Assembly: GCF_016765635.1 (NCBI RefSeq)
Contig: NZ_JAESVD010000001.1
Span: 186,001-250,000 of the forward strand
From: Shewanella schlegeliana
GTDB taxonomy: Bacteria > Pseudomonadota > Gammaproteobacteria > Enterobacterales > Shewanellaceae
DNA: 64,000 nucleotides
Direction of reading: 5' to 3'
This document shows positions 24,854-35,510 of this stretch, in pieces. Each line of letters begins with the position of its first letter. Within the stretch, counting starts at the first letter, position 1. The notes under the pieces were generated by a model that was not told where the DNA came from, did not search any database, and saw only the letters and a program-made list of their open reading frames with translations. The translations under genes and the position numbers were made by a program.

Positions 24854-25810
24854 ATGAAGATAAGTTCGCTATCACTAGAGCTAGCCAGTGGCCAAACCCA
24901 AGAGTTTGGTGCAGTAACCAATCGAACCAGCTTAAAGCATCGGCTTAAAGAGATCATGGAGACAGTTGTCTTTGAGGAGTTGGATCTTGGTAGCAAGCAC
25001 AGCGCTGGCGCGACAGAAGTTAGTGAGCCAAGCGGTGCACTGACCATGCCTATGTTGCTTGTTCAGGCAAAAGTAAAACAAGTTGAGATTATCTTTACCT
25101 ATGACCTGCTCAGTAAAGAGGAGGGCTTATTAGCGCTGTTTGCGACCTGCACTAAAGAAGGTACAGAGCGTCAAAAGGAGTTCGGTTTTGTCAGTATTAG
25201 TGAGCTTGAAGAGCATCTACAACGCCTCTTGGCTATGAGCTTAGACAATTTTATCGAGCATTACTTTCCTCAAAGTACTTGTTTGGACAACGTTGTGAAG
25301 TATTTTGGGATCGCTTACATCGGCGCAGCTTGTTTCGGTTTACTCTCTTTTATGTTTTTCTCCGATCTAATCTGGCGAGATGAGCTTTTCTATTCCGCTT
25401 ATATTGCGGCGGGAGTCACTTACGTAGTAACGCTTCCTATATTGCTGTTGCAAGCCATGTCACCGAATAGTCGAAAACGTACGAAGCAAATGGGTCAGAG
25501 TCCGGTCAAGCAAGTGTTAGCAATCATTGTTGGTAATTTTGTGCTTAGCTTTGCCCTCGTTGCTGGTGGCTGTCATTTATTGCACCTTGTTAACGCAAAG
25601 CCTGCCAAGATAGACATTGTCTTTTCCGATAAGCGCGAGAGTTACTGGGGTAAGAACTGCAAGGGCGGTGTTAATATCGAGCAGTTCTCAGGCACTGTCT
25701 GTTTGGAAGATAGAGCTTACTGGAAGATTATTCGTTCAGGTATGCGAGCGAGTGTAGAGGGGAGAGCATCGATAGTTGCATTTGATGTGAAAGCCATTGA
25801 ACTGAAATAG
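24854..25810 (+). CDS. Membrane protein of unknown function
   Basis: 318 residues. The N-terminal about 145 residues look soluble and mixed alpha/beta. Three hydrophobic spans follow at about 153-175, 180-203 and 220-245, and then a C-terminal soluble part with two cysteines (GKNCKGGVNIEQFSGTVCLE). No known family was recognised. It starts 2 bp after the Sel1-type gene and must be expressed with it, so the two probably work together at the inner membrane. Confidence 0.7.
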   Translation: MKISSLSLELASGQTQEFGAVTNRTSLKHRLKEIMETVVFEELDLGSKHSAGATEVSEPSGALTMPMLLVQAKVKQVEIIFTYDLLSKEEGLLALFATCTKEGTERQKEFGFVSISELEEHLQRLLAMSLDNFIEHYFPQSTCLDNVVKYFGIAYIGAACFGLLSFMFFSDLIWRDELFYSAYIAAGVTYVVTLPILLLQAMSPNSRKRTKQMGQSPVKQVLAIIVGNFVLSFALVAGGCHLLHLVNAKPAKIDIVFSDKRESYWGKNCKGGVNIEQFSGTVCLEDRAYWKIIRSGMRASVEGRASIVAFDVKAIELK

Positions 25811-26003
25811 TCGCGCTATGATGAGCACAGAGGCTCTATGTAGCCCATGTATTGCCTGATAAAGGGTTAAACTTTCAGATTCTATGTTAGTATCTGACGC
25901 TAATTTTATGATGAGTTGTCTTAGTGAAGGGATTCCTCACGTGTTGTACAGCTCATCGACCATTTTATCTGGCATGCAGGTGCCTTTCTAAGCGGAACGT
26001 TAA

Positions 26004-26603
26004 ATGAAATTTAGTCCACTCGTTGATGAGCTAATCCAGTCACTTCGTTGTTTACCTGGCGTCGGCCCTAAGTCTGCCCAAAGAATGGCATTTCAGCTTT
26101 TAGAGCGTGACCGCAAGGCAGGCGCTAAACTTGCTGATTCATTAGCCAAGGCCATGTCTGATGTGGGGCACTGCCAGTCATGTCGAACTTTTACTGAAGA
26201 AACCTATTGTCCAATTTGCGTGAGCACTAAGCGTGGTCATTCGGATGTAATTTGCGTGGTTGAAACGCCGGCCGATGTACTCGCTATTGAAGCGGGTGGC
26301 CATTTTACTGGTCGCTATTTTGTATTATTGGGGCACTTGTCACCGCTTGATGGTGTTGGACCCGAAGAGCTTGGACTTGCATTACTTGAACAGCACCTAG
26401 CATCTGGTGATGTGAGTGAGCTTATCTTAGCCACTAACCCAACGGTTGAAGGCGATGCAACCGCGCACTATATTGCCGATATGGCAAAGCGTCACAATCT
26501 TACGGTCAGCCGTATTGCCCACGGCGTCCCTGTTGGTGGGGAGCTTGAGTATGTCGATAGCACAACCTTAGCCTTGTCCTTTAATGGACGGTTACCTATC
26601 TAG
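26004..26603 (+). CDS. recR: Recombination protein RecR
   Basis: 199 residues. RecR works with RecF and RecO to load RecA on gapped DNA. The helix-hairpin-helix region ([20 protein letters not shown], about 13-32), the C4 zinc finger [16 protein letters not shown] (about 57-72), the Toprim domain ([15 protein letters not shown]) and the C-terminal [19 protein letters not shown] block ([17 protein letters not shown]) are all present. In E. coli it lies directly after ybaB; here an insert of about 12 kb separates them. Confidence 0.96.
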   Translation: MKFSPLVDELIQSLRCLPGVGPKSAQRMAFQLLERDRKAGAKLADSLAKAMSDVGHCQSCRTFTEETYCPICVSTKRGHSDVICVVETPADVLAIEAGGHFTGRYFVLLGHLSPLDGVGPEELGLALLEQHLASGDVSELILATNPTVEGDATAHYIADMAKRHNLTVSRIAHGVPVGGELEYVDSTTLALSFNGRLPI

Positions 26604-26626
26604 AGAGCGTTATGCTTTTATAAAGT

Positions 26627-26668
26627 AAAATCCAGTCAGCGAATTGCCGTAGACTGGATTTTTTTTGT
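26627..26668 (+). terminator. Rho-independent terminator after recR
   Basis: AAAATCCAGTC and GACTGGATTTT pair across a 14-base loop, followed by TTTTTTTT, 24 bp after the recR stop. It isolates recR from the heat-shock gene behind it. Confidence 0.85.
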
Positions 26669-26696
26669 GCAATTGAAGGCAATGCCAGATTTATCC

Positions 26697-26724
26697 CTTG
26701 AAATGTATTTTTCTAGCCCCATCT
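26697..26724 (+). promoter_or_regulatory. Consensus sigma-32 heat-shock promoter of htpG
   Basis: CTTGAAA (26697-26703), a 13-bp spacer and CCCCATCT (26717-26724) match the sigma-32 consensus at both elements. It sits 47 bp before the htpG start. Confidence 0.92.
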
Positions 26725-26770
26725 CTTAAGCAAGCTTTACTTAAACTGATTTTTTAAAAGGGAACATTTC

Positions 26771-28687
26771 ATGTCACAACAAGAGACCCATGGCTTTCAA
26801 ACTGAAGTCAAACAACTACTACATTTGATGATCCACTCTTTGTACTCTAACAAAGAGATCTTTTTGCGTGAGTTAGTATCTAACGCTGCCGATGCTGCCG
26901 ATAAGCTACGCTATGAAGCCCTAACAAACGATGACCTTTATGAAGGTGACGGCGAGCTGCGCGTTCGTATCAGTGCCGATAAAGAGAAAGGTACCGTAAC
27001 AATTGAAGATAACGGTATCGGTATGACTCGCGATGGTGTGATTGAACACTTAGGAACAATCGCAAAGTCAGGTACTGCAGAATTTTTTAAGAACATGTCT
27101 GGTGATGAGTCTAAAGACTCTCAGTTGATTGGCCAGTTTGGTGTTGGTTTCTACTCAGCCTTTATTGTTGCTGACAGAGTTACTGTGCGCACCCGTGCTG
27201 CAGGCCATAGTGCCGATGAAGCGGTGCTTTGGGAGTCTGCTGGTGAAGGTGACTTTACGGTAGAGACTATCTCTAAGCAGAGCCGTGGTACTGAAATTAC
27301 CCTACATCTTCGTGAAGATGAAAAAGAGTTTGCAGACGATTACCGTCTACGTTCAATCATCACTAAATACTCTGACCATATCTCTGTACCGGTAGAGATG
27401 TATGAAGAGGGCACGCCTGCAATTGAAGCGACAGAAGATACCGAAGCTGTTGCCGCGACAGAAGGTAGCTGGAAGGCGATGAATAAGGCGACAGCGCTTT
27501 GGACTCGCAACAAGAACGATGTGTCTGATGAAGAGTACATAGAGTTCTACAAGCATATTTCTCATGATTACACTGATCCACTGCTGTGGAGCCACAACCG
27601 CGTGGAAGGTAAGCAAGAGTACACAAGCTTACTTTATATCCCAGCTAAAGCACCTTGGGACTTATGGAACCGTGACCGTAAGCATGGCCTAAAGCTATTC
27701 GTTCAGCGTGTATTCGTGATGGACGATGCCGAGCAGTTTATGCCTAGCTACCTGCGTTTTGTGCAGGGTTTGATTGACTCGAATGATCTGCCGCTAAACG
27801 TATCACGTGAAATCTTGCAAGATAACAAGGTGACAACGGCACTGCGTACTGCTGTAACTAAGCGTGTTCTAAGCATGTTAGAAAAGCTTGCTAAGAACGA
27901 TGCTGAGAAGTACCAGTCTTTCTGGACCGAGTTTGGCCAAGTGCTAAAAGAAGGCCCAGCCGAAGATTTTGTCAACAAAGAGCGTGTTGCCGGACTACTG
28001 CGCTTTGCGTCGACTCACACTGGCGAAGCGACTGCAAATGTATCGCTGGCTGATTACATCGAACGCATGAAAGAAGGTCAATCTAAGATCTACTACATCG
28101 TCGCCGACAGTCATGAAGCCGCTGCTAATAGCCCGCATCTTGAGTTGTTACGCAAGAAAGGCATCGAAGTGCTATTGATGTCTGAGCGTATCGATGAGTG
28201 GTTGATTAACCACTTAACTGAGTTCGATGGTAAGAAGTTGCACTCAGTGACTCGTGGTGATCTTGAGCTAGGTGAGCTTGAAGATGCGAGCGAAAAAGAG
28301 GCGCAAGAGAAGCTAGAAACAGAATCTGAAGGCCTAGTGAAGCGCGTCAAAGACTGCTTAGGTGATAAAGTCTCTGCAGTTAAAGTCACAACGCGTCTAA
28401 CTGACACCCCTGCGTGCGTGGTTGCTGGCGAAGGTGAAATGTCGACTCAGATGATTAAGCTAATGCAGGCTGCTGGCCAAGATGTGCCTGAGCCTAAGCC
28501 TACATTTGAGCTAAATCCTGAGCATCCGCTGGTTGCGCGTTTGAACGACGAACAAGATGAACAGCTATTTACCCAGTGGTCTGAGTTACTGCTACAGCAA
28601 GCATTATTGTCTGAAAAAGGTAGCCTTGCAGATCCATCGGCGTTTATTAAGTTAGTGAACCAGATGTTATTAGCTAGCGTTAAGTAA
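26771..28687 (+). CDS. htpG: Chaperone protein HtpG (bacterial Hsp90)
   Basis: 638 residues; a homodimeric ATP-dependent chaperone. The GHKL ATPase domain shows [30 protein letters not shown] and [15 protein letters not shown]. The middle domain has [12 protein letters not shown] and [10 protein letters not shown]. The C-terminal dimerisation domain is complete. Length matches the family. A consensus sigma-32 promoter lies upstream and a terminator downstream, so it is a single heat-shock gene. Confidence 0.97.
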   Translation: MSQQETHGFQTEVKQLLHLMIHSLYSNKEIFLRELVSNAADAADKLRYEALTNDDLYEGDGELRVRISADKEKGTVTIEDNGIGMTRDGVIEHLGTIAKSGTAEFFKNMSGDESKDSQLIGQFGVGFYSAFIVADRVTVRTRAAGHSADEAVLWESAGEGDFTVETISKQSRGTEITLHLREDEKEFADDYRLRSIITKYSDHISVPVEMYEEGTPAIEATEDTEAVAATEGSWKAMNKATALWTRNKNDVSDEEYIEFYKHISHDYTDPLLWSHNRVEGKQEYTSLLYIPAKAPWDLWNRDRKHGLKLFVQRVFVMDDAEQFMPSYLRFVQGLIDSNDLPLNVSREILQDNKVTTALRTAVTKRVLSMLEKLAKNDAEKYQSFWTEFGQVLKEGPAEDFVNKERVAGLLRFASTHTGEATANVSLADYIERMKEGQSKIYYIVADSHEAAANSPHLELLRKKGIEVLLMSERIDEWLINHLTEFDGKKLHSVTRGDLELGELEDASEKEAQEKLETESEGLVKRVKDCLGDKVSAVKVTTRLTDTPACVVAGEGEMSTQMIKLMQAAGQDVPEPKPTFELNPEHPLVARLNDEQDEQLFTQWSELLLQQALLSEKGSLADPSAFIKLVNQMLLASVK

Positions 28688-28702
28688 ACAAAGGCTATGA
28701 TT

Positions 28703-28731
28703 AAAGAGGCAGTTAAACTGCCTCTTTTTTT
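28703..28731 (+). terminator. Rho-independent terminator after htpG
   Basis: AAAGAGGCAG, loop TTAAA, CTGCCTCTTT and more T. It lies 16 bp after the htpG stop. Confidence 0.9.
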
Positions 28732-28761
28732 ATTACAAATCTAGAATATTAGAGGAAAGTT

Positions 28762-29607
28762 ATGGAATCGATTCTAGAACTGACTAAAGAAAATATCCAA
28801 CAAGTGGTCGATGCCTCGATGGAGAAGATCGTTGTGATGGCTTTTTGGGCGAGTCAAAGTCCAGAGAGTCTTGCATTGATGCAAACCCTAGAAGGTATTA
28901 CACAGCAGCAAGCTGGGCGCTTTGTGTTGGCTAAAGTGAACTGTGAGCTGGAGATGGAGATAGCCAACTATTTCCAAATTCAAAGCCTGCCAACGACGTT
29001 AGTTTTGCATGAAGGTAAACCTGTCGATGGTTTTGCTGGTGTGCAAGAGGCGGCACAAATAATGGAGATGCTCGATAAGCACCTACCAGCCGAGTGGCAA
29101 CTTAAGCTTAATCAGGCGCGAGTATTCCTCGCCGAGCAAAATGCCATTGCGGCACTGCCTTTGCTAAAAGATGCTTATGGGGAAAACCCACTTGCAGAAA
29201 TCGCCCTCGCGTTAGCAGATGTGTATCTATCCTTGGGCGTGCTTGAAGACGCTAAAGCTCTACTTGACTCAGTCGGTCTTGCGGATCAAGACGGTTACTA
29301 CCAAAGCCTCAAGGCAAAACTTGCCTTGGCACTGGATGCCGCCGATACGCCGGAGATCCGAAACCTGCAGCAAGCGGTCGATAAGGCGCCCGGTAATCTG
29401 GAGTTGGTGTTAGATCTCGCTAAAGCGTTACATCAAGCTGGGCGTAACGATGAAGCCTTAGAGCTGTTATTTACGCCTCTGCAAACAGATGTATCGGCAT
29501 TGGACGGTAAAGTGAAGGGGTTGTTTTTAGAGATACTGACCGCATTGGGTCAAGGTAACAGTTTGGCAAATCAGTATCGGCGCAAGCTCTACACCTTACT
29601 TTATTAA
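28762..29607 (+). CDS. cnoX: Thioredoxin-fold co-chaperone CnoX (YbbN)
   Basis: 281 residues: an N-terminal thioredoxin-like domain (about 1-110) and a C-terminal TPR-type helical domain (about 115-281), the CnoX/YbbN plan. CnoX hands unfolded or oxidised substrates to GroEL and DnaK. The active-site position reads FWASQSPES, so both cysteines of the usual CxxC are gone (E. coli keeps one). Redox chemistry is therefore unlikely; chlorine-responsive holdase and transfer functions may remain. It lies between htpG and adk, so it is in a chaperone context. Confidence 0.88.
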   Translation: MESILELTKENIQQVVDASMEKIVVMAFWASQSPESLALMQTLEGITQQQAGRFVLAKVNCELEMEIANYFQIQSLPTTLVLHEGKPVDGFAGVQEAAQIMEMLDKHLPAEWQLKLNQARVFLAEQNAIAALPLLKDAYGENPLAEIALALADVYLSLGVLEDAKALLDSVGLADQDGYYQSLKAKLALALDAADTPEIRNLQQAVDKAPGNLELVLDLAKALHQAGRNDEALELLFTPLQTDVSALDGKVKGLFLEILTALGQGNSLANQYRRKLYTLLY

Positions 29608-29670
29608 TTCGTGTCAAAGTATTTTTCAGCTGATTGATGCTAAAGTCGAATGAAAATTACTTCAAAATAG

Positions 29671-30432
<762 letters not shown>

Positions 30433-30518
30433 ATTAGCGCTAATCTATTTCTAAGCAACTTGCGACTAGGCCAGATATGGCTAAGTAACAATGTGTTTAT
30501 GAGCTAGTTCTCATATTT

Positions 30519-30547
30519 TAAAAAGCCCATGAAAATGGGCTTTTTTT
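30519..30547 (+). terminator. Rho-independent terminator after adk
   Basis: AAAAAGCCCAT, loop GAAA, ATGGGCTTTTTTT, about 87 bp after the adk stop. Confidence 0.9.
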
Positions 30548-30601
30548 ATGTTTTTTGCGATGATAGCCTGAAGCGAATATCTTGCTAAAAAGAGAATTCA
30601 T

Positions 30602-31597
30602 GTGAGTGACTTAGCCCCACCGTTTGGTGTGTTATTAGTAAACTTAGGTACCCCCGATTCACCTACCGCTCCTGACGTCAAAAAATTCCTCAAGCAGTTC
30701 TTGAGCGACCCTCGCGTTGTCGACCTTTCTCCGTGGATCTGGAAGCCGATCTTAAACGGTATCATTCTTAATACCCGCCCAGCTAAAGTGGCTAAGCTCT
30801 ATCAGTCTATCTGGTGGGATGAAGGCTCGCCTTTAATGGTCATCAGCCAAAAACAGCGTGAGAAACTCAAACAGAGCTTAGATGAGTCGTTTGGGCAAAC
30901 TATTCCTGTTGAGTTGGGAATGAGCTATGGCAATCCATCATTGCAGTCGGGGATCGATAGTCTTAAGTCTCAAGGTGTTGAAAAGATTTTCGTTCTACCA
31001 CTTTACGCCCAGTACTCTTGCTCAACTGTTGCGCCTGTTTATGATGCGGTTGCCCAGCTACTCAAAGCTGAGCGCAATATTCCTGAATTACGCATCAATA
31101 AGCAGTATTTTGACCATCCTGCCTATATTCAAGCTCTCGCCGAGTCGGTTAAGGCTCACTGGCAAGTCAAAGGTCAGGCCGATGTGTTGTTGATGTCGTT
31201 TCACGGTGTGCCACTTCGCTATATCACCGAGGGCGACCCATATCAGGCGCAGTGCCAAGCGACTGCAGAGTTATTGGCTGAAGCATTAGGATTGACCTCA
31301 GAACAGTGGCGTATTTGCTTCCAGTCTCAATTCGGTAAAGAGGAGTGGATAAAACCCGCGACCGATGAGCTGCTAGAATCTTTACCTAAGACTGGAGTTA
31401 AGTCGGTCGACATTATGTGTCCGGCGTTTTCATCCGATTGCCTAGAAACTTTGGAAGAGATCTCCCAAGAGGGTAAAGCGGAGTTCTTATCGGCTGGTGG
31501 AGAGCGATATGAATTTATAGATTGTTTAAACGATACTCCTGCTCATATAACGCTTTTAGCTAAGCTTGTTCAAGAGCAGACCAAAGGTTGGTATTAA
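30602..31597 (+). CDS. hemH: Ferrochelatase
   Basis: 331 residues; inserts ferrous iron into protoporphyrin IX, the last step of protoheme synthesis. GVLLVNLGTPDSP at the N-terminus, SMGYGNPSL-type loop (GMSYGNPSLQSG), the catalytic His in SFHGVPLRY (about 195-203) and the C-terminal CPAFSSDCLETLEEI are present. The start is GTG at 30602: the ATG two bases earlier runs straight into a TGA in its frame. A GAGA ribosome binding site precedes it. Position between adk and gsk is as in E. coli (aes is missing). Confidence 0.95.
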   Translation: MSDLAPPFGVLLVNLGTPDSPTAPDVKKFLKQFLSDPRVVDLSPWIWKPILNGIILNTRPAKVAKLYQSIWWDEGSPLMVISQKQREKLKQSLDESFGQTIPVELGMSYGNPSLQSGIDSLKSQGVEKIFVLPLYAQYSCSTVAPVYDAVAQLLKAERNIPELRINKQYFDHPAYIQALAESVKAHWQVKGQADVLLMSFHGVPLRYITEGDPYQAQCQATAELLAEALGLTSEQWRICFQSQFGKEEWIKPATDELLESLPKTGVKSVDIMCPAFSSDCLETLEEISQEGKAEFLSAGGERYEFIDCLNDTPAHITLLAKLVQEQTKGWY

Positions 31598-31635
31598 ATT
31601 TTCTGAGTTCTATAGTGATTTCAGCTAGCGAAAGA

Positions 31636-31665
31636 GGTGGGGTGTGGTAAAATCCCCCACCTTTT
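31636..31665 (+). terminator. Terminator-like hairpin after hemH
   Basis: GGTGGGG and CCCCACC stem with an 11-base loop, then TTTT. The T run is short, so termination may be partial. Confidence 0.65.
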
Positions 31666-31861
31666 CGCGCATCTAGCCCCTTAAGTTCACTGTTTTTACT
31701 TAGTTGTGACTAAGATAAACAAATAGTGAGGGTAGAATTTTTACACTGGCTAGCTGTTAGAAGTGCAGAGTTTGCTTGTTCGCATTAGAATGATCAGCTT
31801 GAGATAACTTACCCGTTTTAATTTATATTTTGCATGGATGCCGAATGAAAGAGAGCTCAAT

Positions 31862-33166
31862 ATGAAGTTTCCAGGTCAGCGTAAGTCTAAACATTATTTT
31901 CCAGTTAAAAACCGTGATCCATTGCTTGCGCAGTTGATCCAACAGCCTCTACCGATTTCAACCTACATTTCTGGTATCGATCAGACACTTGTAGACATTG
32001 AGGCGAAAGTGGAAGATGAGTTATTGAGCCGCTATGAGCTGCCAAAAGGCAACTCAACCTTGATCGATGATGACAAGGCCCATGCACTTTATACTGAGCT
32101 TAAAAGCAATGAGTTGATCAGTGATGAGTTTGCTGGTGGTACTATTGGAAACACAGTTCACAACTACTCAATTTTGGCCGATGATCGCTCTGTACTATTT
32201 GGCGTCATGAGCAAAAATATTGAAGTGGGTAGCTATGCATATCGTTACCTATGTAACACTTCTTCTAAAGTCGATCTAAATTACCTACAACCTGTAGCGG
32301 GTCCAATTGGTCGCTGTTTCACACTGATTTCTGAGTGCGGTGAGCGTACCTTTGCGATTAGCAAGGGCTCAATGGATCAACTCACGCCTACTTATATCGA
32401 TAAAGAAGTGGTTCAAGGCGGCTCTGCACTGATTTTAACTGCGTATTTAATGCGTGCTAGCGGTGGTGATCAGATCACCGATGCGGCAATGACAGCAATC
32501 AATTACGCTAAAGAAGCCGATGTCCCTGTTGTACTGACTCTTGGCACGCGCTTTTTGATTGAAGAAGATCCAAAGTGGTGGCAGGAGTTCATTAAAGAAC
32601 ATGTGACTATTCTAGCGATGAACGAAGATGAAGGTGAAGCACTAACAGGCTTTAGTGATCCGTTATTGGCAAGTGAAGCGGCATTAGAGTGGTGTGATAT
32701 GGTGTTAACCACTGCAGGTCCTTTAGGACTTTATACCGCAGGCTACACTGAAGACTCTGAGAAGCGTGAAACTAGCCACACCTTGCTACCGGGCTCTATT
32801 CCTGAGTTTAACCGCTACGAGTTTTCTCGTCCTAAATTAAAGGCAGATTGCGATTCACCGTTAAAGGTTTACGCTCATATCTCTCCTTATATGGGCGGCC
32901 CAGAAGTTATCCGTAACACCAACGGTGCTGGTGATGGCGCACTAGCCGCTTTGCTGCATGACTTAGCCTCTAATACCTTCCACAAGACTAACGTGCCTGG
33001 TTCGAGTAAGCATAAACGTGATGGACTGTGTTATTCATCGTTCTCGCAGATCTGTAAGTATGCTAACCGCGTGGCTTATGAAGTGCTTGCCCAACATAGC
33101 CCGAGACTTTCTCGTGGCTTGCCTGAGCGTGAAGACAGCTTAGAAGAGTCATACTGGGAAAGATAA
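31862..33166 (+). CDS. gsk: Inosine-guanosine kinase
   Basis: 434 residues, exactly the E. coli Gsk length when started at 31862, where MKFPGQRKSKHYFPVKNRD matches the conserved N-terminus; an in-frame ATG 24 bp upstream lacks support. It is a PfkB-fold (ribokinase family) enzyme that phosphorylates inosine and guanosine for purine salvage. GIDQTLVDIEAKV, FAGGTIGNTVHNYS, the anion-hole motif NTNGAGDGALAALLHD (about 358-373) and the C-terminal LPEREDSLEESYW are clear. Confidence 0.95.
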   Translation: MKFPGQRKSKHYFPVKNRDPLLAQLIQQPLPISTYISGIDQTLVDIEAKVEDELLSRYELPKGNSTLIDDDKAHALYTELKSNELISDEFAGGTIGNTVHNYSILADDRSVLFGVMSKNIEVGSYAYRYLCNTSSKVDLNYLQPVAGPIGRCFTLISECGERTFAISKGSMDQLTPTYIDKEVVQGGSALILTAYLMRASGGDQITDAAMTAINYAKEADVPVVLTLGTRFLIEEDPKWWQEFIKEHVTILAMNEDEGEALTGFSDPLLASEAALEWCDMVLTTAGPLGLYTAGYTEDSEKRETSHTLLPGSIPEFNRYEFSRPKLKADCDSPLKVYAHISPYMGGPEVIRNTNGAGDGALAALLHDLASNTFHKTNVPGSSKHKRDGLCYSSFSQICKYANRVAYEVLAQHSPRLSRGLPEREDSLEESYWER

Positions 33167-33196
33167 ACGTTCTAATGACGTAATAGCGACATGCTA

Positions 33197-33236
33197 CAAA
33201 AGGCATAACTTGATCACACTGAGTTATGCCTTTTTT
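33197..33236 (+). terminator. Rho-independent terminator after gsk
   Basis: AAAAGGCATAACT and AGTTATGCCTTTT stem around a 10-11 base loop, with TTTTTT, 30 bp after the stop. Confidence 0.85.
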
Positions 33237-33272
33237 GAATCTACTCTAAAATAACATAAGAAAAATAAAGCA

Positions 33273-33827
33273 ATGATCGAATATTCAAAAATGCTCAATG
33301 GTGAAGTGTTTGATGGCGCCGATCCTGAAATTTCAGCGGTAAGAGACAATGCCTATTTATTGCAAAAGCAAATCAACAATAGTTTAGGTTTTAGCGAGAC
33401 ACAGTGCTTGATAAAGCAATTACTCAATAATATTGGTGAAGGCTCTATTGTGCGAGAGCCGTTTAATTGTGAGTTTGGTAAACAGATCACGATTGGTAAC
33501 GGTAGCTTTATCAATATGGGCGCTGTGATGCTTGATGGTGCTAAAATTACTATCGGTAACCACGTGATGGTGGGGCCGAGTTGTCAATTTTATACCGCGT
33601 CTCATGCCGTTAACCATATGAGCCGACGTCGCTGGGAAACCTTTTGTTTACCGATCACCATTGAAGATGACGTATGGATTGGCGGTAATGTGGTGATTAA
33701 CCAGGGAGTGACGATTGGTGCTCGATCAATTGTTGCTGCAGGTTCAGTGGTTAACCAAGATGTACCGCCGGACTCTATGGTTGGCGGAACGCCCGCTAAG
33801 CTTCTGAAAAAACTCAATACTGAATAG
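33273..33827 (+). CDS. Sugar O-acetyltransferase (Maa/LacA type)
   Basis: 184 residues, a left-handed beta-helix hexapeptide-repeat acetyltransferase. An N-terminal Mac domain (about 1-55, MLNGEVFDGADPEI) precedes hexapeptide turns (ITIGNGSFINMG, ITIGNHVMVGP, VWIGGNVVINQGVTIG). The catalytic His is in YTASHAVNH (about 106-114). It acetylates a sugar hydroxyl using acetyl-CoA; maltose, glucose or galactosides are usual in the family and cannot be told apart here. It is transcribed alone. Confidence 0.88.
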   Translation: MIEYSKMLNGEVFDGADPEISAVRDNAYLLQKQINNSLGFSETQCLIKQLLNNIGEGSIVREPFNCEFGKQITIGNGSFINMGAVMLDGAKITIGNHVMVGPSCQFYTASHAVNHMSRRRWETFCLPITIEDDVWIGGNVVINQGVTIGARSIVAAGSVVNQDVPPDSMVGGTPAKLLKKLNTE

Positions 33828-33876
33828 GCATTGGTGATGCTTGTGCTCATTTTCCGCTGTTAGTTTAATTTGGTAC

Positions 33877-33905
33877 AAAAAAGGCATCCAATTGGATGCC
33901 TTTTT
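33877..33905. terminator. Bidirectional terminator between acetyltransferase and symporter
   Basis: AAAAAAGGCATCCA / TGGATGCCTTTTT, close to a perfect palindrome with A and T runs on both sides, between two convergent genes. Confidence 0.88.
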
Positions 33906-33966
33906 ATTAATGCCACTGTTAAAGCCAGTGCGTTACTTGCTTAATGAGTCATTTTAGCTATGAAAA

Positions 33967-35292
33967 TTAGCTTAGTTTATTTTCTTCTGCGTGAACTTGG
34001 GCATTGAAGCCAGGAGCAACTTTACCCGCTTGAGTGTCATTGAATATCGCTTCATTGAACTCATTCTCAGACTTGGCAATCACCACTGTCGCTACGGTAT
34101 CACCAGTTACGTTTACTGCGGTACGGACCATATCCAATAGTCTGTCCACACCAATAATTAGCGCGATACCTTCAACTGGCAAGCCAACTTGGTTTAGTAC
34201 CATGGCAAGCATGATAAGACCTACACCAGGTACACCCGCAGTTCCGATAGAAGCAAGCGTTGCAGTAACAACAACCATAGCGTAATCGGTAATGGTCAGT
34301 TCGATACCAAATACTTGGGCAATAAATACGGTTGCGACGCCTTGCATAATCGCGGTGCCATCCATGTTAATGGTCGCACCAAGTGGCAAGGTGAAAGAAG
34401 CAATCTTATTGTCCACACCCATACGGTGCTCTGCTGTCTCAATGGTCACTGGTAATGTCGCATTTGAGCTCGCTGTGCTGAATGCAAATAGCTGCACGTC
34501 ACGAATTTTGCGGATAAAGGTAAATGGATTTAACCCAGAGAACACCTTTAGCAGTGTTGGATAAACGACAAATGCATGGATAAGCAATACACCAAGCACC
34601 ACGAAGAAGTACTTTACTACGCTACCGAAGGTTTCCATGCCCAGTGTCAGTGCCAGTTTTGCCATTAGGGCGAACACACCGTATGGAGCAAGTTGCATGA
34701 TAAGCGTAACCACTCGCATGATCACTTCGTTAAGGTCGTTAAACAGTGCTGCAACACGAGCACCGCGCTCACCAATATGCGAGATAGCAAAACCAAAGAT
34801 CACCGCAAAGATGATGATCTGAAGCATGTTACCTTCGCTCATTGCATGAAGTGGGTTAGTTGGTACTAGGTTGATGATAACGTCAGAGAGGCTTGGTGCT
34901 TGTTTAACATCAAACTGCATTCCCTCGGTCACCATGCTGGCATTACCCGGATGGACGGCGATAGCGACGAGGATAGCCATTGAAAGTGCAATGGCCGTAG
35001 TGAATAGATAAAACGCGATAGTTTTACCACCCAAACGTCCCACTTTTGAGGGCTCACTTAGGGAGCAGGTACCGCAGACTAACGAGATAAAAACAAGGGG
35101 GACAACAAGCATTTTTAAGCTAGAGATGAAAATGGTGCCGATGACATTTAGAAAGCCTTCGGTGATGTATTCTTTTATGAAATCACTCTCTGGAAACAGA
35201 TTGCGTAATAATAGTCCAAGAATAATACCGGTAAACATACCGATTAAAATCTTACTCGTGAGGCCGAGTTTTTTGGTTTTCGTAGCAGACAT
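33967..35292 (-). CDS. Sodium:dicarboxylate/glutamate symporter (DAACS family)
   Basis: 441 residues from the start at 35292, which is preceded by ACAGGAAG; the frame stays open 54 bp further upstream without a ribosome binding site. It imports glutamate, aspartate or C4-dicarboxylates with sodium or protons. Eight or so spans and two re-entrant loops are visible. The serine-rich loop AFSTASSNATLPVTIE and the transport-core motif NMDGTAIMQG are diagnostic of the GltP/DctA family. Sequence reading alone does not decide between substrates, so no symbol is given. Confidence 0.9.
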   Translation of the reverse strand: MSATKTKKLGLTSKILIGMFTGIILGLLLRNLFPESDFIKEYITEGFLNVIGTIFISSLKMLVVPLVFISLVCGTCSLSEPSKVGRLGGKTIAFYLFTTAIALSMAILVAIAVHPGNASMVTEGMQFDVKQAPSLSDVIINLVPTNPLHAMSEGNMLQIIIFAVIFGFAISHIGERGARVAALFNDLNEVIMRVVTLIMQLAPYGVFALMAKLALTLGMETFGSVVKYFFVVLGVLLIHAFVVYPTLLKVFSGLNPFTFIRKIRDVQLFAFSTASSNATLPVTIETAEHRMGVDNKIASFTLPLGATINMDGTAIMQGVATVFIAQVFGIELTITDYAMVVVTATLASIGTAGVPGVGLIMLAMVLNQVGLPVEGIALIIGVDRLLDMVRTAVNVTGDTVATVVIAKSENEFNEAIFNDTQAGKVAPGFNAQVHAEENKLS

Positions 35293-35510
35293 AGTGCTTC
35301 CTGTATAATTTTTATGCTTTTCAATTTGCGCACTAAAGCCTAGCAAGAAAGTGACACCGATGAAATGGGGTTAAGGTTAAAGTTTTGGTTGGTTCTTTTA
35401 AAAAAATAACTGTTTATTGTGGAAAGGTTGCTGGTAAATTGTGTAATGTATGGCTTTAGGTGAATCTAAGATTACCAAGAATAATAATTTGAGTAACAGG
35501 GAGTCTGACA

